64,000 nucleotides of DNA from assembly GCF_001954195.1 (NCBI RefSeq), contig NZ_MBES01000054.1:16853-80852 (forward strand), given 5' to 3'. How positions within the stretch are numbered: the first letter of the stretch is position 1; every line of letters begins with the position of its first letter. A program made the translations under genes and the position numbers. Origin of the DNA: Mycobacterium sp. IS-1264. GTDB lineage: Bacteria > Actinomycetota > Actinomycetes > Mycobacteriales > Mycobacteriaceae. The notes beneath the pieces are model-generated. The model searched no databases, was not told the DNA's origin, and worked only from the letters and a program-made list of their open reading frames with translations. Shown one piece after another: positions 36,514 to 46,247 of the stretch.

Positions 36514-37464
36514 GTGGCGAGAACCGACAACGACACCTGGGACATCACCGAGAGCGTGGGCGCGACGGCGCTGGGCGTGGCGGCGGCCCGCGCGGCCGAA
36601 ACCGAGAGCGAGAACCCGCTGATCAGCGACCCGTTTGCGCGGGTGTTCCTCGACGCTGCGGGAGACGGTATGTGGAACTGGTTCGCCGCACCGGACCTGC
36701 CCGCCGAGATCGCCGAGGCCGAACCCGACCTACAGCCGCGCATGCAGTCAATGGTCGGCTACATGGCCGCGCGGACCTTGTTTTTCGACCAGTTCTTCCT
36801 GGATGCCGCCCGCTCGGGCGTGCATCAGGTGGTGATCCTGGCGGCAGGGTTGGACTCGCGGGCGTGGCGGCTGCCCTGGCCCGACGGCGTCACGGTCTAC
36901 GAGCTCGACCAGCCCCGGGTGCTGGAATTCAAGTCGTCGACGTTGCACGACAGCGGTGCCGAGCCGAAGTGCAACGCGGTGCATGTCCCGGTGGACCTGC
37001 GGCACGATTGGCCGGCGGAGTTGCAGCAGGCCGGTTTCGACGCCTCCGCGCCGAGCGCGTGGTCGGCCGAGGGGCTGTTGCCGTTCTTGCCGGCGGCGGC
37101 ACAGGAGTTGCTCTTCGAGCGCGTTCAGGCGCTCGGTGCCGCCGGCAGCCGGATCGCGGTGGAGGCACCCGGCCCCGACTTCGTCGACCCGGACGCCATC
37201 GCAAAGCGGCGCGAGACGATGCAACGGGTGCGCGAGCTGATGGCCAAACTTGAGCCGAAGCGGGAGATCCCCGAGGTTCAGGACCTGTGGTACCTGGAGG
37301 AGCGCGAAGACGTCGACGCCTGGTTGCGCCGCCACGGCTGGGACACCACGGTGACGCCGGCCGAGGAACTGATGGCCCGCTACGACCGGACTCCGCCGCA
37401 GCACATCGAAGGCGCCGCCCCGCGGACCCTGTTCGTGACGGGCGAGCGGACGGAAGGGAACTGA
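36514..37464 (+). CDS. SAM methyltransferase, TIGR00027 family, copy 1
   Basis: A 316-residue member of the mycobacterial putative SAM-dependent (leucine carboxyl methyltransferase-like) family. The conserved start [31 protein letters not shown], the motif I equivalent [29 protein letters not shown] and [15 protein letters not shown] are all present. GTG 36514 sits 8 bases after GGAGG. The substrate of this expanded family is unknown. It is followed 2 bases later by a close paralogue. Confidence 0.88.
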   Translation: MARTDNDTWDITESVGATALGVAAARAAETESENPLISDPFARVFLDAAGDGMWNWFAAPDLPAEIAEAEPDLQPRMQSMVGYMAARTLFFDQFFLDAARSGVHQVVILAAGLDSRAWRLPWPDGVTVYELDQPRVLEFKSSTLHDSGAEPKCNAVHVPVDLRHDWPAELQQAGFDASAPSAWSAEGLLPFLPAAAQELLFERVQALGAAGSRIAVEAPGPDFVDPDAIAKRRETMQRVRELMAKLEPKREIPEVQDLWYLEEREDVDAWLRRHGWDTTVTPAEELMARYDRTPPQHIEGAAPRTLFVTGERTEGN

Positions 37465-37466
37465 GC

Positions 37467-38405
37467 GTGGCCAGAACCGACAACGACACCTGGGAGATCA
37501 CCGAGAGCGTAGGGACGACGGCGCTGGGGGTGGCATCGGCCCGCGCGGCGGAAACCGAGAGCGACAACCCGATGATCCGCGACCCGTTCGCACGCGTGTT
37601 CCTCGATGCGGCGGGTGATGGGCTGTGGAACTGGTATTCGGCATCGCAGCTGCCCTCCAAGCTCCTCGACGCCGAACCCGAGATTCGGCTGCAGATGCAG
37701 GCGATGGTCGGCTACATGGCATGCCGCACGGCCTTTTTCGACGAATTCTTCATCGACGCGACGGGCGCGGGCATCCGCCAGGCGGTGATCCTGGCCGCGG
37801 GACTGGACTCCCGGGCCTGGCGGCTACCCTGGCCCGACGGCGTCACGGTCTACGAGCTGGACCAGCCAAGGGTGCTGGAGTTCAAATCGGCGACACTGGA
37901 CGAGCACGGGGCACAGCCGGCCTGCAACCGGATCGCCGTCCCGGTGGACCTGCGTCAGGACTGGCCGACGGCGTTGCGCCAGGCCGGTTTTGACGCGTCG
38001 GCGCCCAGTGCCTGGTCGGCCGAGGGGTTGATGCCCTACCTGCCGGCCGCGGCCCAGGACCTGCTCTTCGAGCGCGTTGACGCGCTGGCGGCCAACGGCA
38101 GCCGTGTCGCCGTGGAGGCGCTGGGCCCCCGATTTCACGACCCGGAGTTCCGCGCCAAGCGTCGGGCGCGGATGGAGCGGATCCGTGCCGTCATGACCGA
38201 AGTAGACCCGCAGCGGGAGGTTCCCAACAACGAGGAGCTGTTCTACTTCGAGGAGCGCGAAGACGTCGGTGACTGGTTCCGGCGCCACGGCTGGGGCGTG
38301 ACGGTGACGCCGTCCAACGAGCTGATGGCCGGCTATGGGCGCAGCGCCCCCCACGAGGTCGCGGACACCATGCCGGGAAACCTGTTCGTGGCCGCGCAAC
38401 GGTAG
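37467..38405 (+). CDS. SAM methyltransferase, TIGR00027 family, copy 2
   Basis: A 312-residue paralogue of the preceding gene, starting at GTG 37467 with [31 protein letters not shown]. Long blocks are identical to copy 1 ([30 protein letters not shown]). Divergence is spread over the substrate-facing parts (residues 50-75 and 215-260). The two form a tandem duplication read as one transcript. The substrate is unknown for both. Confidence 0.88.
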   Translation: MARTDNDTWEITESVGTTALGVASARAAETESDNPMIRDPFARVFLDAAGDGLWNWYSASQLPSKLLDAEPEIRLQMQAMVGYMACRTAFFDEFFIDATGAGIRQAVILAAGLDSRAWRLPWPDGVTVYELDQPRVLEFKSATLDEHGAQPACNRIAVPVDLRQDWPTALRQAGFDASAPSAWSAEGLMPYLPAAAQDLLFERVDALAANGSRVAVEALGPRFHDPEFRAKRRARMERIRAVMTEVDPQREVPNNEELFYFEEREDVGDWFRRHGWGVTVTPSNELMAGYGRSAPHEVADTMPGNLFVAAQR

Positions 38406-38425
38406 GCAAGCCAGCGGCGCGTCGC

Positions 38426-38481
38426 CGAACGTGCGGCTGGCCGCACACTCGAGCCCGAACGTGCGGCCAGCCGCACGCTCG
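38426..38481. repeat. Two direct copies of a 26-bp palindrome-bearing repeat
   Basis: CGAACGTGCGGC, TG or CA, then GCCGCAC with (A/G)CTCG, occurs at 38426-38451 and 38456-38481, 30 bp apart. Each contains the near-perfect dyad GTGCGGC-NN-GCCGCAC (38431-38446 and 38461-38476). It follows the stop of methyltransferase copy 2 by 20 bases. It may serve as a terminator, or be an instance of a dispersed intergenic repeat. Confidence 0.65.
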
Positions 38482-38532
38482 CCGGCCCAATGCGGTACGA
38501 AACTCACGCGGCGAAAGATTCGCGACACGCCG

Positions 38533-38545
38533 GTGGTCTGACCAC
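38533..38545. promoter_or_regulatory. FadR/GntR-type operator before mce2R
   Basis: The perfect 13-bp palindrome GTGGTCTGACCAC has the TGGTCnGACCA core typical of FadR-subfamily GntR regulators. It lies 32 bases before the ATG of mce2R, the only GntR gene in the window. Autoregulation of the mce2 operon through this site is inferred; M. tuberculosis Mce2R is known to repress its own operon. Confidence 0.7.
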
Positions 38546-38577
38546 TTTACAAGCGTCACACCAGCCACACTGGCCGC

Positions 38578-39297
38578 ATGCCGTTACCGCCGGTACGCCG
38601 ATCCGTGCCGGAAAAGGTATTCGAGGAGATCGCCGCCGATGTGCTCAGCGGCGAGATGCGGCCCGGTCAGGCCTTGCCCAGCGAGCGCCGGTTGGCGGAG
38701 GTTTTCGGGGCATCGCGCCCCGCCGTCCGCGAGGGACTGAAGCGGCTCTCGGCGGCCAGCCTGGTCGAGGTGCGCCACGGCGGCGTCACCACCGTGCGCG
38801 ATTTCCGGCGGCACGCCGGCCTTGACCTACTGCCCCGGTTGCTGTTTCGCGACGGCGAGGTCGACCCCGCCGTTTTCCGCAGCATCCTCGAGACCCGCCT
38901 GCGCATCGGTCCGAAGGTCGCGGAGCTGGCAGCCGAACGGCACGAACCGGAACTGGCCGAATTGCTCGAGGATTCGTTGCACCTCCTCGAGGCCGACAGG
39001 GACCCGGTCCAGTGGCAGCGCGACACGCTCGCGTTCTGGGATCACGTGGTCGACGGCACCGGCTCGATCGTATTTCGGTTGATGTACAACGCATTTCGCG
39101 CCGCGTACGAGCCTGCGCTCGCCGCGCTGGGCCGCGCGATGGCCGCCGACGCCAAACGCCCGGACGCCTACCGAACATTGGCCGCCGCGATATGCGCAGG
39201 CGATACCGCCGGGGCGAAGCAAGCCGCCCACGACGCACTCGAACTCGCCAACACCACGATGATCGCCGCCCTCGACCGCCAAGGGATCCGGCGATGA
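38578..39297 (+). CDS. mce2R: GntR-family (FadR) repressor Mce2R
   Basis: A 239-residue regulator. The N-terminal winged helix is [57 protein letters not shown], and the C-terminal FCD domain carries probable metal/ligand residues in [19 protein letters not shown] and [11 protein letters not shown]. It heads the mce2 operon and overlaps yrbE2A by ATGA, the arrangement of Rv0586. It is expected to repress the operon in response to a lipid signal. A FadR-type palindrome lies upstream. Confidence 0.93.
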   Translation: MPLPPVRRSVPEKVFEEIAADVLSGEMRPGQALPSERRLAEVFGASRPAVREGLKRLSAASLVEVRHGGVTTVRDFRRHAGLDLLPRLLFRDGEVDPAVFRSILETRLRIGPKVAELAAERHEPELAELLEDSLHLLEADRDPVQWQRDTLAFWDHVVDGTGSIVFRLMYNAFRAAYEPALAALGRAMAADAKRPDAYRTLAAAICAGDTAGAKQAAHDALELANTTMIAALDRQGIRR

Positions 39298-40091
39298 GCA
39301 CCGCCACCGTGATCACCACGTATCTCCGTGGCCAGCTCCAGCCCGGGGTCGATGCGGTCGGCGGGTTCTACCGGACCTGCGTGCTCACCGGTAAGGCGCT
39401 GTTTCGGCGCCCTTTCCAGTGGCGGGAGACCATCGAGCAGGGCTGGTTCATCACGAGTGTCTCGTTACTGCCGACCCTCGCCGTCTCGATTCCGCTGACC
39501 GTCCTGATCATCTTCACGCTCAACATCTTGTTGGCCGAGTTCGGCGCCGCCGACATCTCGGGCGCGGGCGCGGCGCTCGGCGCGGTCACGCAGCTGGGCC
39601 CGCTGACCACCGTGCTGGTGATCGCCGGGGCCGGCGCCACCGCCATCTGCGCCGACCTCGGTGCCCGCACCATCCGCGAGGAAATCGACGCGATGGAGGT
39701 CCTCGGCATCGACCCCATCCAACGGCTGGTGGTGCCGCGGGTGGTCGCCGCGACGATCGTTGCCACACTGCTGAACGGCGCGGTGATCACCATCGGCCTG
39801 GTCGGTGGTTTCGTCTTCGGTGTTTTCATCCAACACATTTCGGCCGGCGCCTACGTCGGCACCCTCACCCTTGTCACCGGCTTACCCGAGGTGGTCATCT
39901 CGGTGGTCAAGTCCGCCACGTTCGGAGCGATCGCCGGCCTGGTCGGGTGTTATCGCGGCCTCACCACCAAGGGCGGTCCCAAAGGCGTCGGCACCGCCGT
40001 CAACGAAACGCTGGTGTTGTGCGTGATCGCGCTGTTCGCGGTCAACGTGGTGCTGACCACCATCGGCGTGCGGTTCGGAACGGGGCGCTGA
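39294..40091 (+). CDS. yrbE2A: Mce2 system permease YrbE2A
   Basis: A 265-residue MlaE/YrbE-type permease with about five membrane segments and the conserved cytoplasmic [13 protein letters not shown] motif, seen as [23 protein letters not shown], which contacts the Mce ATPase. With YrbE2B it forms the membrane channel of the Mce2 lipid importer. The ATG overlaps mce2R. The ATPase (MceG) is encoded elsewhere in mycobacteria. Confidence 0.95.
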   Translation: MSTATVITTYLRGQLQPGVDAVGGFYRTCVLTGKALFRRPFQWRETIEQGWFITSVSLLPTLAVSIPLTVLIIFTLNILLAEFGAADISGAGAALGAVTQLGPLTTVLVIAGAGATAICADLGARTIREEIDAMEVLGIDPIQRLVVPRVVAATIVATLLNGAVITIGLVGGFVFGVFIQHISAGAYVGTLTLVTGLPEVVISVVKSATFGAIAGLVGCYRGLTTKGGPKGVGTAVNETLVLCVIALFAVNVVLTTIGVRFGTGR

Positions 40092-40092
40092 C

Positions 40093-40962
40093 GTGTCGAC
40101 GCGAGTCATACTGCGCGCGCGCTACCCGCGGACGGCCGCCAACCTCAACCGCTATGGCGGCGGCGCGGCCCGAAGGCTGGAACGGATCGGGACTTTCGCG
40201 AGGTTCACCCGGATCAGCGTCATGCAGATCGCCTGGGCGCTACACCGCTACCGCCGCGAGACGCTGCGCCTGATCGCCGAGATCGGCATGGGCACCGGCG
40301 CGATGGCCGTGATCGGCGGCACGGTCGCGATCATCGGCTTCGTGACGCTGTCCGGCAGCTCGCTGATCGCCATCCAGGGCTTCGCGTCGCTGGGCAACAT
40401 CGGCGTCGAGGCATTCACCGGATTCTTTGCGGCACTGGCCAATACACGGGTGGCCGCTCCCATCGTCTCGGGTGTCGCGCTGGCCGCCACGGTCGGCGCC
40501 GGCGCCACCGCCCAGCTGGGCGCCATGCGGATCAGCGAGGAGATCGACGCGCTGGAAGTCATGGGCATCAAGTCGATTTCGTTTCTGGTGTCCACCCGGA
40601 TCCTGGGCGGGCTGGTGGTGATCGTGCCGCTGTACGCGCTGGCCCTCGACATGGCTTTCACGTCGGGACAGGTCGTCACGACGATCCTCTACGGACAGTC
40701 GAACGGCACGTATGAGCATTACTTTCGTACGTTCCTGCGCCCCGAGGACGTCGGCTGGTCGGTCGTGCAGGTCGTCATCATCGCGGTGGTCGTGATGATC
40801 ACCCATTGCTACTACGGCTACACCGCCAGTGGTGGACCGGTCGGCGTCGGCCAGGCCGTCGGGCGATCGATGCGGTTTTCTCTGGTCTCGGTGGTGGTGG
40901 TGGTCCTGCTGGCCGAGTTGGCGCTCTACGGCGTCGACCCGAACTTCAATCTCACGGTGTAA
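40093..40962 (+). CDS. yrbE2B: Mce2 system permease YrbE2B
   Basis: A 289-residue partner permease, starting at GTG 40093 one base after the yrbE2A stop. The coupling helix motif appears as SEEIDALEVMGIKSISFLVSTRI. It has an N-terminal amphipathic stretch and about five membrane segments. It dimerises with YrbE2A in the inner membrane complex. The next gene, mce2A, follows after 5 bases. Confidence 0.95.
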   Translation: MSTRVILRARYPRTAANLNRYGGGAARRLERIGTFARFTRISVMQIAWALHRYRRETLRLIAEIGMGTGAMAVIGGTVAIIGFVTLSGSSLIAIQGFASLGNIGVEAFTGFFAALANTRVAAPIVSGVALAATVGAGATAQLGAMRISEEIDALEVMGIKSISFLVSTRILGGLVVIVPLYALALDMAFTSGQVVTTILYGQSNGTYEHYFRTFLRPEDVGWSVVQVVIIAVVVMITHCYYGYTASGGPVGVGQAVGRSMRFSLVSVVVVVLLAELALYGVDPNFNLTV

Positions 40963-40967
40963 CACCC

Positions 40968-42182
40968 ATGACGACGCAGCTGACGCGCAAGAGTCGACGG
41001 GTCCTCCTGTACGTGGAGGGTGTCGTCTTGTTGGCAGTCGCCGCGTTGGTTCTGGTGTTGGTGTACATGCAGTTTCGGGGGGATTTCACCCCGAAGACCG
41101 AGCTGACCATGGTGGCTTCGCGGGCGGGGCTGGTGATGGAACCCGGAGCGAAAGTCACCTTCAACGGGGTCGCGATCGGCCGGGTGGCCAGCATCACGGA
41201 GATCGAGCGTGACCGCGGCCCCGCGGCAAAGCTGGCGTTGGAGGTCAACCCCGAGTTCGTGAAGCTGATTCCGGCCAACGTGGTGGCGACCATCGAGGCC
41301 GCCACCCTGTTTGGCAACAAGTATGTGGCACTGTCTTCACCGGAAAACCCATTACCCCAACGGATCTCGCCGCGCGACGTCATCGACGTGCGGTCGGTGA
41401 CCACCGAGTTCAACACGTTGTTCGAGTCGATCACCTCGATCGCCGAAAAGGTGGATCCGGTCGAACTCAACGCGACGCTCTCGGCGCTGGCGCAGGCGCT
41501 GGACGGGCTGGGCGGGGGCTTCGGAGACTCGCTGGTCAACGGCAATCAGGTTCTGCAGCACTTGAACCCGCGCGTCGAGCGGCTCGGATACGACGTGCGG
41601 CGGTTGGCGGATCTCGGCGAGATCTACACGCGCGCTTCGCCGGATCTGTGGGGCTTTCTGCAGAACGCGCTGACCACCGCCCGCACACTGACCAGGCAGC
41701 AGGGGGAACTGGACGCCGCGTTGTTGGCGGCGGCGGCCGCGGGCAAGACCGGTGAGGACATCTTCGCCAGGGGCGGGCCGTATCTGGTGCGCGGCGCAGC
41801 CGATCTGGTCCCCACCGCCGAGCTGCTCGACACCTACAGTCCCGAGCTGTTCTGCACGACGCGCAACTTTCACGACGCCGCGCCACTGATCCTGAACGCG
41901 GCCGGCGGCAACGGCTATTCGCTGGCGGCATACGGAACGCTGCTGCCGGCACCCAATCCCTATGTCTATCCGGACAATCTGCCCCGCGTGAACGCCCACG
42001 GCGGGCCCGGGGGGCGGCCGGGCTGCTGGCAGACGATCACCCGGGATCTGTGGCCGGCGCCCTATCTGGTGATGGACACCGGCGCCAGCCTCGCGCCGTA
42101 CAACCACCTCGAGCTGGGCCAGCCACTGTTCGGTGAATACGTCTGGGGACGCCAATACGGGGAGAACACGATCAACCCATGA
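40968..42182 (+). CDS. mce2A: Mce2A substrate-binding protein
   Basis: A 404-residue Mce-family protein with one N-terminal membrane anchor (VLLYVEGVVLLAVAALVLVLVYM), the MCE/MlaD domain (LTMVASRAGLVMEPGAKVTFNGVAIGRVASI, to about residue 115), a helical needle domain and a Cys-containing C-terminus (LFCTTRNFHDAAP, GCWQTITRDLWP). Six such proteins form the periplasm-spanning tube of the lipid importer. ATG 40968. It overlaps mce2B by ATGA. Confidence 0.94.
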   Translation: MTTQLTRKSRRVLLYVEGVVLLAVAALVLVLVYMQFRGDFTPKTELTMVASRAGLVMEPGAKVTFNGVAIGRVASITEIERDRGPAAKLALEVNPEFVKLIPANVVATIEAATLFGNKYVALSSPENPLPQRISPRDVIDVRSVTTEFNTLFESITSIAEKVDPVELNATLSALAQALDGLGGGFGDSLVNGNQVLQHLNPRVERLGYDVRRLADLGEIYTRASPDLWGFLQNALTTARTLTRQQGELDAALLAAAAAGKTGEDIFARGGPYLVRGAADLVPTAELLDTYSPELFCTTRNFHDAAPLILNAAGGNGYSLAAYGTLLPAPNPYVYPDNLPRVNAHGGPGGRPGCWQTITRDLWPAPYLVMDTGASLAPYNHLELGQPLFGEYVWGRQYGENTINP

Positions 42183-43210
42183 AAACCACTGGCACGGCAC
42201 TCAAACTCGGCATCGTGTGGTTGGTTCTGCTCGTGTTCACCGTGGTGATCATCATCGTGTTCGGCCAAGTGCGTTTCGATCGCACCACCGGCTATTCCGC
42301 GGTGTTCTCCAACGCGAGCGGGCTGCGGGCCGGGCAGTTCGTCCGGGCGGCGGGCGTGGAGGTCGGCAAGGTCTCCAAGGTGACGTTGATCGACGGGGAC
42401 AGGCGGGTTTTGGTGGCCTTCACGGTGGATGACTCGCTGTCGCTGGACAAGGCGACGACCGCGTCGATCCGCTACCTCAACCTGATCGGCGACCGCTACC
42501 TGGAGCTCAAGCGCGGCGACCTCGGCCAGCCGCTGTCCCCGGGCGGCACCATCCCGCTCGAGCACACGCAGCCGGCCTTGGATCTGGACGCCTTGATCGG
42601 CGGGTTTCGTCCGCTCTTCAAGGCGTTGGACCCGGACAAGGTCAACAGGCTCGCCCAGTCGATCATCACCGTGTTCCAGGGACAGGGCGCCACCATCAAC
42701 GACATCCTCGACCAAACCGCCTCGCTCACCGCAACGTTGGCCGACAAGGATCAGGCGATCGGGGAGATAGTCACCAACTTGAACACGGTGCTGGCGACGG
42801 CGGTCAAGCATGAAAAGGAGTTCGACACAACGGTCGACAAGTTAGAGGTGTTGATCACCGGGCTGAAGAACAGGGCCGATCCGTTGGCGGCGGCGGTAGC
42901 CCACATCAGTGGCGCCGCGGGAACCCTGGCCGACCTGCTGGGGGAGGACCGGTCCCTGCTGCACAGCACATTCGGACGCCTGGAGGGAATCCAGCAGTCG
43001 CTGATACACGATCTGCCGACCCTCGACGACGTGTTACGCAAGCTGCCGGGTGCGTACCGGATCATCGGCCGCGCCGGCGGCACCTATGGCGACTTCTTCA
43101 ACTTCTACCTGTGCGACATCTCGTTGAAAGTCAACGGATTGCAGCCCGGCGGTCCGGTACGCACCATCAAGCTCTTTGGGCAGCCCACCGGGAGGTGCAC
43201 GCCGCAATGA
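42179..43210 (+). CDS. mce2B: Mce2B protein
   Basis: A 343-residue Mce protein. It has a membrane anchor at 9-30 (LGIVWLVLLVFTVVIIIVFGQV), the MCE domain (YSAVFSNASGLRAGQFVRAAGVEVGKVSKVTLID) and a long helical region with FYLCDISLKVNGLQPGGPVRTIKLFGQPTGRC at the end. It is translationally coupled on both sides by ATGA. It is a subunit of the Mce2 hexameric tube. Confidence 0.94.
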   Translation: MKTTGTALKLGIVWLVLLVFTVVIIIVFGQVRFDRTTGYSAVFSNASGLRAGQFVRAAGVEVGKVSKVTLIDGDRRVLVAFTVDDSLSLDKATTASIRYLNLIGDRYLELKRGDLGQPLSPGGTIPLEHTQPALDLDALIGGFRPLFKALDPDKVNRLAQSIITVFQGQGATINDILDQTASLTATLADKDQAIGEIVTNLNTVLATAVKHEKEFDTTVDKLEVLITGLKNRADPLAAAVAHISGAAGTLADLLGEDRSLLHSTFGRLEGIQQSLIHDLPTLDDVLRKLPGAYRIIGRAGGTYGDFFNFYLCDISLKVNGLQPGGPVRTIKLFGQPTGRCTPQ

Positions 43211-44751
43211 GGACGCTGACGGAATCCAACCGCGGCCGCGTGGGGCTGATGGGTGTCGTGGTCACGCTGCTCATCATCGGTGTGGGACAAACCTTCACCA
43301 GTGTGCCGATGTTGTTCGCCACGCCCACCTACTACGCGGAATTCACCGACACCGGCGGGATCAATACGGGCGACAAGGTGGAAATCTCCGGGGTGGACGT
43401 CGGTCTGGTGCGCTCGCTGGCGATCCGCGGCAACAGGGTGGCGGTCGGGTTCACGCTGGATGGTAGGACGGTCGGGACGCAAAGCCGGGTAGCGATTCGC
43501 ACCGAGACCATTCTCGGCCGCAAGAATATGCAGATCGAACCGCGTGGTTCAGAGCCGTTGCGGCCCAACGGTTTCCTTCCGTTGGCGCAAACCACCACGC
43601 CATACCAGGTCTACGACGCCTTCGTCGATGCCACGAAGGCGGCGAAGGGCTGGGACATCGAGGCCACCAAACGTTCGCTCAAGGTGTTGTCGGAGACCTT
43701 CGATCAGACCGCTCCGCATCTCAGTGCCGCCCTCGACGGGGTCAGGGCATTCTCGGACACCATCGGCAAGCGAGGCGAGCAGCTCAAGCAACTGCTGGCC
43801 AACACCAACAAGATCGCCCGGGTGCTGGGCGACCGCAGTGGCCAGTTCAACGGGTTGCTGGTCAATGCCGACACGCTGCTGGCCTCGTTCAAGCAACGCA
43901 GCCAGGCGCTGAGCATTCTGCTGAGCAATGTGTCGGACGTGTCAGCCCACGTGTCCGGTCTTTTTAAGGAAAACCCCAACCTCAATCATGTGCTGGCGCA
44001 GTTGGGTACGGTCAGTGACGAACTGGTCAAGCGCAAGAACGACCTGGCCGATGTGCTGGTACTGCTGAGCAGATACACCGCATCCCTGACCGAGGCCGTC
44101 GCTTCCGGGCCGTACTTCAAGGCGATGGTCGCGAATCTGCTTCCCTACCAAGTCCTTCAGCCGTGGGTTGACGCGGCGTTCAAAAAGCGGGGCATCGACC
44201 CCGAGAACTTCTGGCGCAGTGCCGGGCTGCCCGAATTCCGGTGGCCCGATCCCAACGGCACCCGGTTCCCCAACGGCGCGCCTCCGCCGGCGCCGACGGT
44301 GCTGGAAGGCACACCGCAGCATCCGGGGCCGGCCGTCCCGCCCGGATCGCCGTGCTCCTACACGCCGGGGCCGGGCGCCTCGCCGCGGCCCGACAATCCG
44401 CTGCCCTGCGCGGGCGCCGCCATCGGCCCGTTCGGTGGACCCGCATTCCCGGCGCCGCTCGACGTCCAGACGTCTGCGCCCAAACCCGATGGGCCGCAAC
44501 CAGAACCGGGCATCCCGATCGCAGGCCGCCCGGGTGAGACGCCGCCGGATGTTCCGGGCGCACCGGCGCCGCTGCCGCCGCACGCGCCCCCCGGCGCGCG
44601 CACCGAACCGCTGGGGCCGGCCGGCCCGACACCGCCACCGTCGACGTTGGCGCCGGGCCTGCCGCCGCGCCCGGCCCCACCACCGGGACCGGGACCGCAG
44701 CTGCCGGCGCCGTTCATCACGCCCGGCGGGACGGGAGGTAGCAGCCAATGA
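43207..44751 (+). CDS. mce2C: Mce2C protein with proline-rich tail
   Basis: A 514-residue Mce protein: N-terminal anchor (VGLMGVVVTLLIIGVGQTF), MCE domain (YYAEFTDTGGINTGDKVEISGVDVGLVRSLAI), helical domain to about residue 340, then a disordered tail of some 150 residues rich in Pro, Gly and Ala (from PNGAPPPAPTVLEG to the end). Mce C subunits in mycobacteria often have such tails, which may sit in the outer envelope. ATG 43207 overlaps the mce2B stop. Confidence 0.94.
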   Translation: MRTLTESNRGRVGLMGVVVTLLIIGVGQTFTSVPMLFATPTYYAEFTDTGGINTGDKVEISGVDVGLVRSLAIRGNRVAVGFTLDGRTVGTQSRVAIRTETILGRKNMQIEPRGSEPLRPNGFLPLAQTTTPYQVYDAFVDATKAAKGWDIEATKRSLKVLSETFDQTAPHLSAALDGVRAFSDTIGKRGEQLKQLLANTNKIARVLGDRSGQFNGLLVNADTLLASFKQRSQALSILLSNVSDVSAHVSGLFKENPNLNHVLAQLGTVSDELVKRKNDLADVLVLLSRYTASLTEAVASGPYFKAMVANLLPYQVLQPWVDAAFKKRGIDPENFWRSAGLPEFRWPDPNGTRFPNGAPPPAPTVLEGTPQHPGPAVPPGSPCSYTPGPGASPRPDNPLPCAGAAIGPFGGPAFPAPLDVQTSAPKPDGPQPEPGIPIAGRPGETPPDVPGAPAPLPPHAPPGARTEPLGPAGPTPPPSTLAPGLPPRPAPPPGPGPQLPAPFITPGGTGGSSQ

Positions 44752-46247
44752 GCACCATCTTCGACATTCGCAGCCTTCGACTGCCCAAAGTGTCGCGCAA
44801 GGCACTGCTCGCCGCGGCGTTGGTAACGGTGTTGGGCCTCGTCGCGCTCGTCGTCGGGGTGCAGCTCTACCGGAAGCTGACCAACACGAGCGTTGTCGCG
44901 TATTTCTCCGAGACCCTCGCGCTCTACCCCGGCGACAAGGTCCAGATCATGGGCGTGCGGGTGGGTTCGATCGACAAGATCGAGCCGGCCGGCGACAAGA
45001 TGCGAGTCACCTTCCACTACAGCAACAAATACAAGGTGCCCCTCAACGCCACCGCATCGATACTCAACCCCAGCCTGGTGGCCTCGCGCACCATCCAGTT
45101 GTCACCGGCCTACACCGACGGACCGGTCATGAAGGACGGCGCGGTGATCCCCGTCGAGCGCACCCAGGTGCCCGTCGAGTGGGACCAGCTGCGCGACTCC
45201 CTCAACGGGATCCTGCGACAGCTCGGCCCAACACCGCAGCAGCCGGAGGGCCCGTTCGGCGAGCTCATCGAATCGGCCGCCGACAATCTGGCCGGTAAGG
45301 GCAAACAGGTCCACGACACCCTGAACAGCCTGTCCGAGGCGTTGACCGCGCTGAACGAGGGGCGAGGCGACTTCGTCTCGATCACCCGAAGCCTGGCGCA
45401 ATTCATCGGCGCGCTGTACCAAAACGACCGACAGTTCGTCGCCCTCAACGACAACCTGGCTCAGTTCACCGATTGGTTCACCAAATCCGATCACGATGTG
45501 GCCGACACGGTCGCGCGGGTCGACGAGGTGCTCGCCATCACACGAAAGTTCGTGAACGACAACAGGTCCGCGCTCAGCCACGACGTCAACAACCTCGCCG
45601 ACGCGACCACCGCGCTCCTGCAGCCCGAGCCGCGGGACGGTCTGGAAACGGCGTTGCACGTGCTGCCCACGTTCGCGGGCAACATCAACAACATCTACTA
45701 TCCGGCGCACAGCTCGCTGGTGGGGTCGTTCGTATTTCCCAACTTCGCGAACCCGATTCATTTCATCTGCAGCTCCATTCAGGCCGGCAGCCGGCTCGGC
45801 TATCAGGACTCGGCCGAGCTGTGCGCACAGTATCTGGCGCCGGTGCTGGACTCCATCAAGTTCAACTACCTACCGTTCAGCGCGAACTTTTTCAGCTCGG
45901 CGGACACCTTGCCCAAGGAGGTGGCGTACTCCGAGGACCGGCTGCGCCCACCGCCGGGGTACAAGGACACCACCGTCCCCGGGATCTTCTCGCCGGACAC
46001 ACCCTTTTCGCACGGCAACCATGAACCGGGCTGGGTGGTCGCGCCCGGGATGCAGGGGACGCAGGTTCAGCCGTTCACGGCCAACGTGCTGACCCCGGAC
46101 TCGCTGGCCGAGCTGATGGGTGGTCCGGACGCCCCGCCGCCGCCGCCGGCGAGCAACCTGCCGGGGCCGCCGAACGCCTATGACGAGTCCAATCCGCCTG
46201 CGCCGCCGTGGTTTTCGCAGCCCGCACAGCCGGGGCCGGGCCGGTGA
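44748..46247 (+). CDS. mce2D: Mce2D protein
   Basis: A 499-residue Mce protein with N-terminal anchor (LLAAALVTVLGLVALVVGVQLY), MCE domain (VVAYFSETLALYPGDKVQIMGVRVGSIDKIEP) and helical region containing ELIESAADNLAGKGKQVHDTLNSLSEAL. The C-terminus is Pro-rich (PDAPPPPPASNLPGPPNAYD). It overlaps mce2C by ATGA and mce2E by GTGA. Confidence 0.94.
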   Translation: MSTIFDIRSLRLPKVSRKALLAAALVTVLGLVALVVGVQLYRKLTNTSVVAYFSETLALYPGDKVQIMGVRVGSIDKIEPAGDKMRVTFHYSNKYKVPLNATASILNPSLVASRTIQLSPAYTDGPVMKDGAVIPVERTQVPVEWDQLRDSLNGILRQLGPTPQQPEGPFGELIESAADNLAGKGKQVHDTLNSLSEALTALNEGRGDFVSITRSLAQFIGALYQNDRQFVALNDNLAQFTDWFTKSDHDVADTVARVDEVLAITRKFVNDNRSALSHDVNNLADATTALLQPEPRDGLETALHVLPTFAGNINNIYYPAHSSLVGSFVFPNFANPIHFICSSIQAGSRLGYQDSAELCAQYLAPVLDSIKFNYLPFSANFFSSADTLPKEVAYSEDRLRPPPGYKDTTVPGIFSPDTPFSHGNHEPGWVVAPGMQGTQVQPFTANVLTPDSLAELMGGPDAPPPPPASNLPGPPNAYDESNPPAPPWFSQPAQPGPGR

